Source: Bagarius yarrelli
Taxonomy: Eukaryota; Chordata; Actinopteri; Siluriformes; Sisoridae
Reading direction: 5' to 3'
DNA length: 64,000 nt
Assembly: GCA_005784505.1 (NCBI GenBank)
Contig: VCAZ01000050.1
Coordinates: 2,682,501 to 2,746,500, forward strand
How positions within the stretch are numbered: the stretch's first letter is position 1; each line of letters starts with the position of its first letter. Below are positions 62,700 to 64,000 of the stretch, piece after piece. The position numbers were made by a program, and so were the translations under genes. The notes beneath the pieces were generated by a model, which saw only the letters and a program-made list of their open reading frames with translations, did not search any database and was not told where the DNA came from.

Positions 62700-62812
62700 C
62701 CTTTTCCTGATGCATGCTGCTGTACAAGTTAGTGACGCTCAGCATGGCGGTGGGGTATTCGAACTGAGTGCTGTCCCGCTTCTCGATACGGATACGATCA
62801 TCTGCCTGGACA
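62700..62812 (-). CDS. msh3: msh3 exon (MutS connector/core region)
   Basis: This 113-nt exon has an acceptor ...TTTGACAG at its right edge and a donor GTAATT at its left. It starts with one nucleotide completing a split codon and ends with one nucleotide left over. The 37 whole codons read VQADDRIRIEKRD, then FEYPTAML and SVTNLYSSM, matching the MSH3 stretch at the end of the connector and start of the core domain (human-type motif with DDIRVERMD and FEY). It is the most 5' msh3 exon in the window; the preceding exon must lie beyond 64000. The donor context is slightly weak but the phase fits the next exon exactly. Confidence 0.93.
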
Positions 62813-62829
62813 CTGTCAAAGAAATAAAC

Positions 62830-63012
62830 ATACATTTACATTTCTGGCATTTTGCAGACACCTTCATCCAGAGTGAATTACATCTATTTTTTTTCCTTTT
62901 TTTGCCATCTATCTGAGCTGTTGAGGGTTAGGGGCCTTGCTTAGGGGCCCAGCAGTGGTTGCATTAAGGTGCTGGAAATAGAACACCAAATCTTCTGATC
63001 AGCAGTTCAACA
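62830..63012 (-). repeat. tRNA-derived SINE copy
   Basis: TACATTTCTGGCATTTTGCA, GGTTAGGGGCCTTGCTTAGG, GGCCCAGCAGTGG, GGTGCTGGAAATAGAACACC. Confidence 0.8.
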
Positions 63013-63144
63013 TCTTACATTTGATATAAATGTAAGGATGTTAATTTTGCACATTTATACACCAGTGACACCCCAAAAATGTATTAGGGGTGGCCAGAGG
63101 AGGCCACAGCTAATCTTGGGGTGGAACACCAAAAAAGTAAAAAA

Positions 63145-63185
63145 GAAGAAAATAATAATAATAATAATAATAATAACAATAACAA
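63145..63185. repeat. (AAT)n microsatellite
   Basis: Short (AAT)n run with AAC variants. Confidence 0.9.
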
Positions 63186-63256
63186 GATAAAAAGAATATA
63201 AAATAAAGATTTTATTTGTGTTACTTCCATTTTTTTGTAGAACCCGTCTCGATACC

Positions 63257-63288
63257 CACACTTGCACCCTCTGAGGGGTGCAAGTGTG
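63257..63288. repeat. perfect inverted repeat, 13-nt arms
   Basis: CACACTTGCACCC and GGGTGCAAGTGTG are exact reverse complements separated by TCTGAG. May be part of a transposon end. No gene adjacent. Confidence 0.8.
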
Positions 63289-63419
63289 TAGGGTGACCTA
63301 ATTCGCTGTTGAGCTTCTTTGTCCCGCCTACTTGTGCACTTAATGCACACTTTCGTAAGTGTGGGTGTAAAGTGGGCTTCGTTTAATCGATATTACCCAG
63401 AATCATCTGGTGGTGTGAT

Positions 63420-63790
63420 GTTTCATACCAATGAAAAAACAAATAGCAGTGCGGTTGGGGAAAAGTGCGACAAAATAGACAAGATTAGAAAAGTGCAATA
63501 AAAGTTAATTTATGTAATTATATTTTTTTGCAGCATTACTGTGAACAGCGTGACTACTGGCACTGAATTTTTTATTTATTTTTTTTTTTAAGAGTGTCAC
63601 ATAGATGACGTAGCAATGACGTTTGACGCAATTGGGCGACGCGCCTTAAACTGTCCAAATTTCGCACGTCAGCTTACTTGTTCCCTTGCTCACTTGTCAA
63701 CTAAAGTGTGCAGTTTCAATATAGCACACATTATAGAAGATCTTAGTGTGCAGTGTGAGTATTGCGTTAGGGGGCCTAGTCAGGGTAACA
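63420..63790. repeat. dispersed repeat, copy 2 of a two-copy family
   Basis: Partner of 57735-58115 in the same orientation, moderately diverged. Confidence 0.65.
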
Positions 63791-64000
63791 ATATGATTTA
63801 GGGTAGCAATGAGTGACTCTTTATATAATAATTAGAAAGGGCAGTTAAACAGCTACACTGGTGCTAATGAATATTTTTGGTGGCTGCAGCAAGTGTGGCA
63901 ATTTTTTTTTCTTTCACTTTATGAAATTATTGTGAACTTACATTATGCATTTACTGTAAATTAACTGCAAAACCATATTAGGGGCGGCCTCAAAGGTTGC
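63791..64000. other. no gene recognised
   Basis: AT-rich non-coding sequence, presumably msh3 intron. Confidence 0.5.

Overview
The window is vertebrate nuclear DNA, almost certainly from a ray-finned fish. It is intron-rich and full of fish-type repeats: Tc1-like DD34E transposons, tRNA-derived SINEs, an L2-like LINE tail, and long GATA/GACA, GA, CA and TA microsatellites. It has no bacterial-style gene layout, and almost all long open frames are low-complexity repeats. The one real protein-coding gene I can support is msh3, the mismatch-repair MutS homolog 3, on the minus strand. Its upstream exons lie at high coordinates.

msh3: twelve different exons, all with consistent AG/GT splice sites and codon phases, run from 62812 down to 14572. 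Seven exons (62812 to 55529) are single copy and cover the MutS core/lever region. The next five (lever/clamp end and the start of the ATPase domain, including the Walker A motif GPNMGGKSS) occur twice: 50767-37471 and 27813-14572. The Walker B exon and the C-terminus are not in the window, and neither are the first exons.

Large-scale layout: (a) 1-1640, ordinary non-coding DNA with a SINE and a GA tract. (b) 1640-10740, a very unusual stretch. Its first part is an extremely pyrimidine-rich jumble. Its second part (about 5600-10740) is an insertion-riddled copy of the clean sequence at about 30800-33965, interleaved with inverted pieces of 11560-12260. (c) 10740-30144, duplication unit 1. (d) 30144-33965, clean sequence whose garbled counterpart is (b). 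(e) 33965-about 53150, duplication unit 2, near-identical to unit 1. (f) from there to 64000, single-copy msh3 introns and exons with tetranucleotide arrays.

The main observation is the roughly 23-kb tandem duplication inside msh3. The five repeated exons total 563 nt, which is not a multiple of three, and unit 2 also carries a 2-nt insertion inside the Walker A codons. A transcript through both units would therefore not keep frame. Together with the garbled left edge, the inverted fragments and many 2-7 nt micro-duplications between the units, I think a false duplication with an uncorrected long-read patch is more likely than a real rearrangement. Only read-level data can decide. I found no previously undescribed biological system here and do not claim one.
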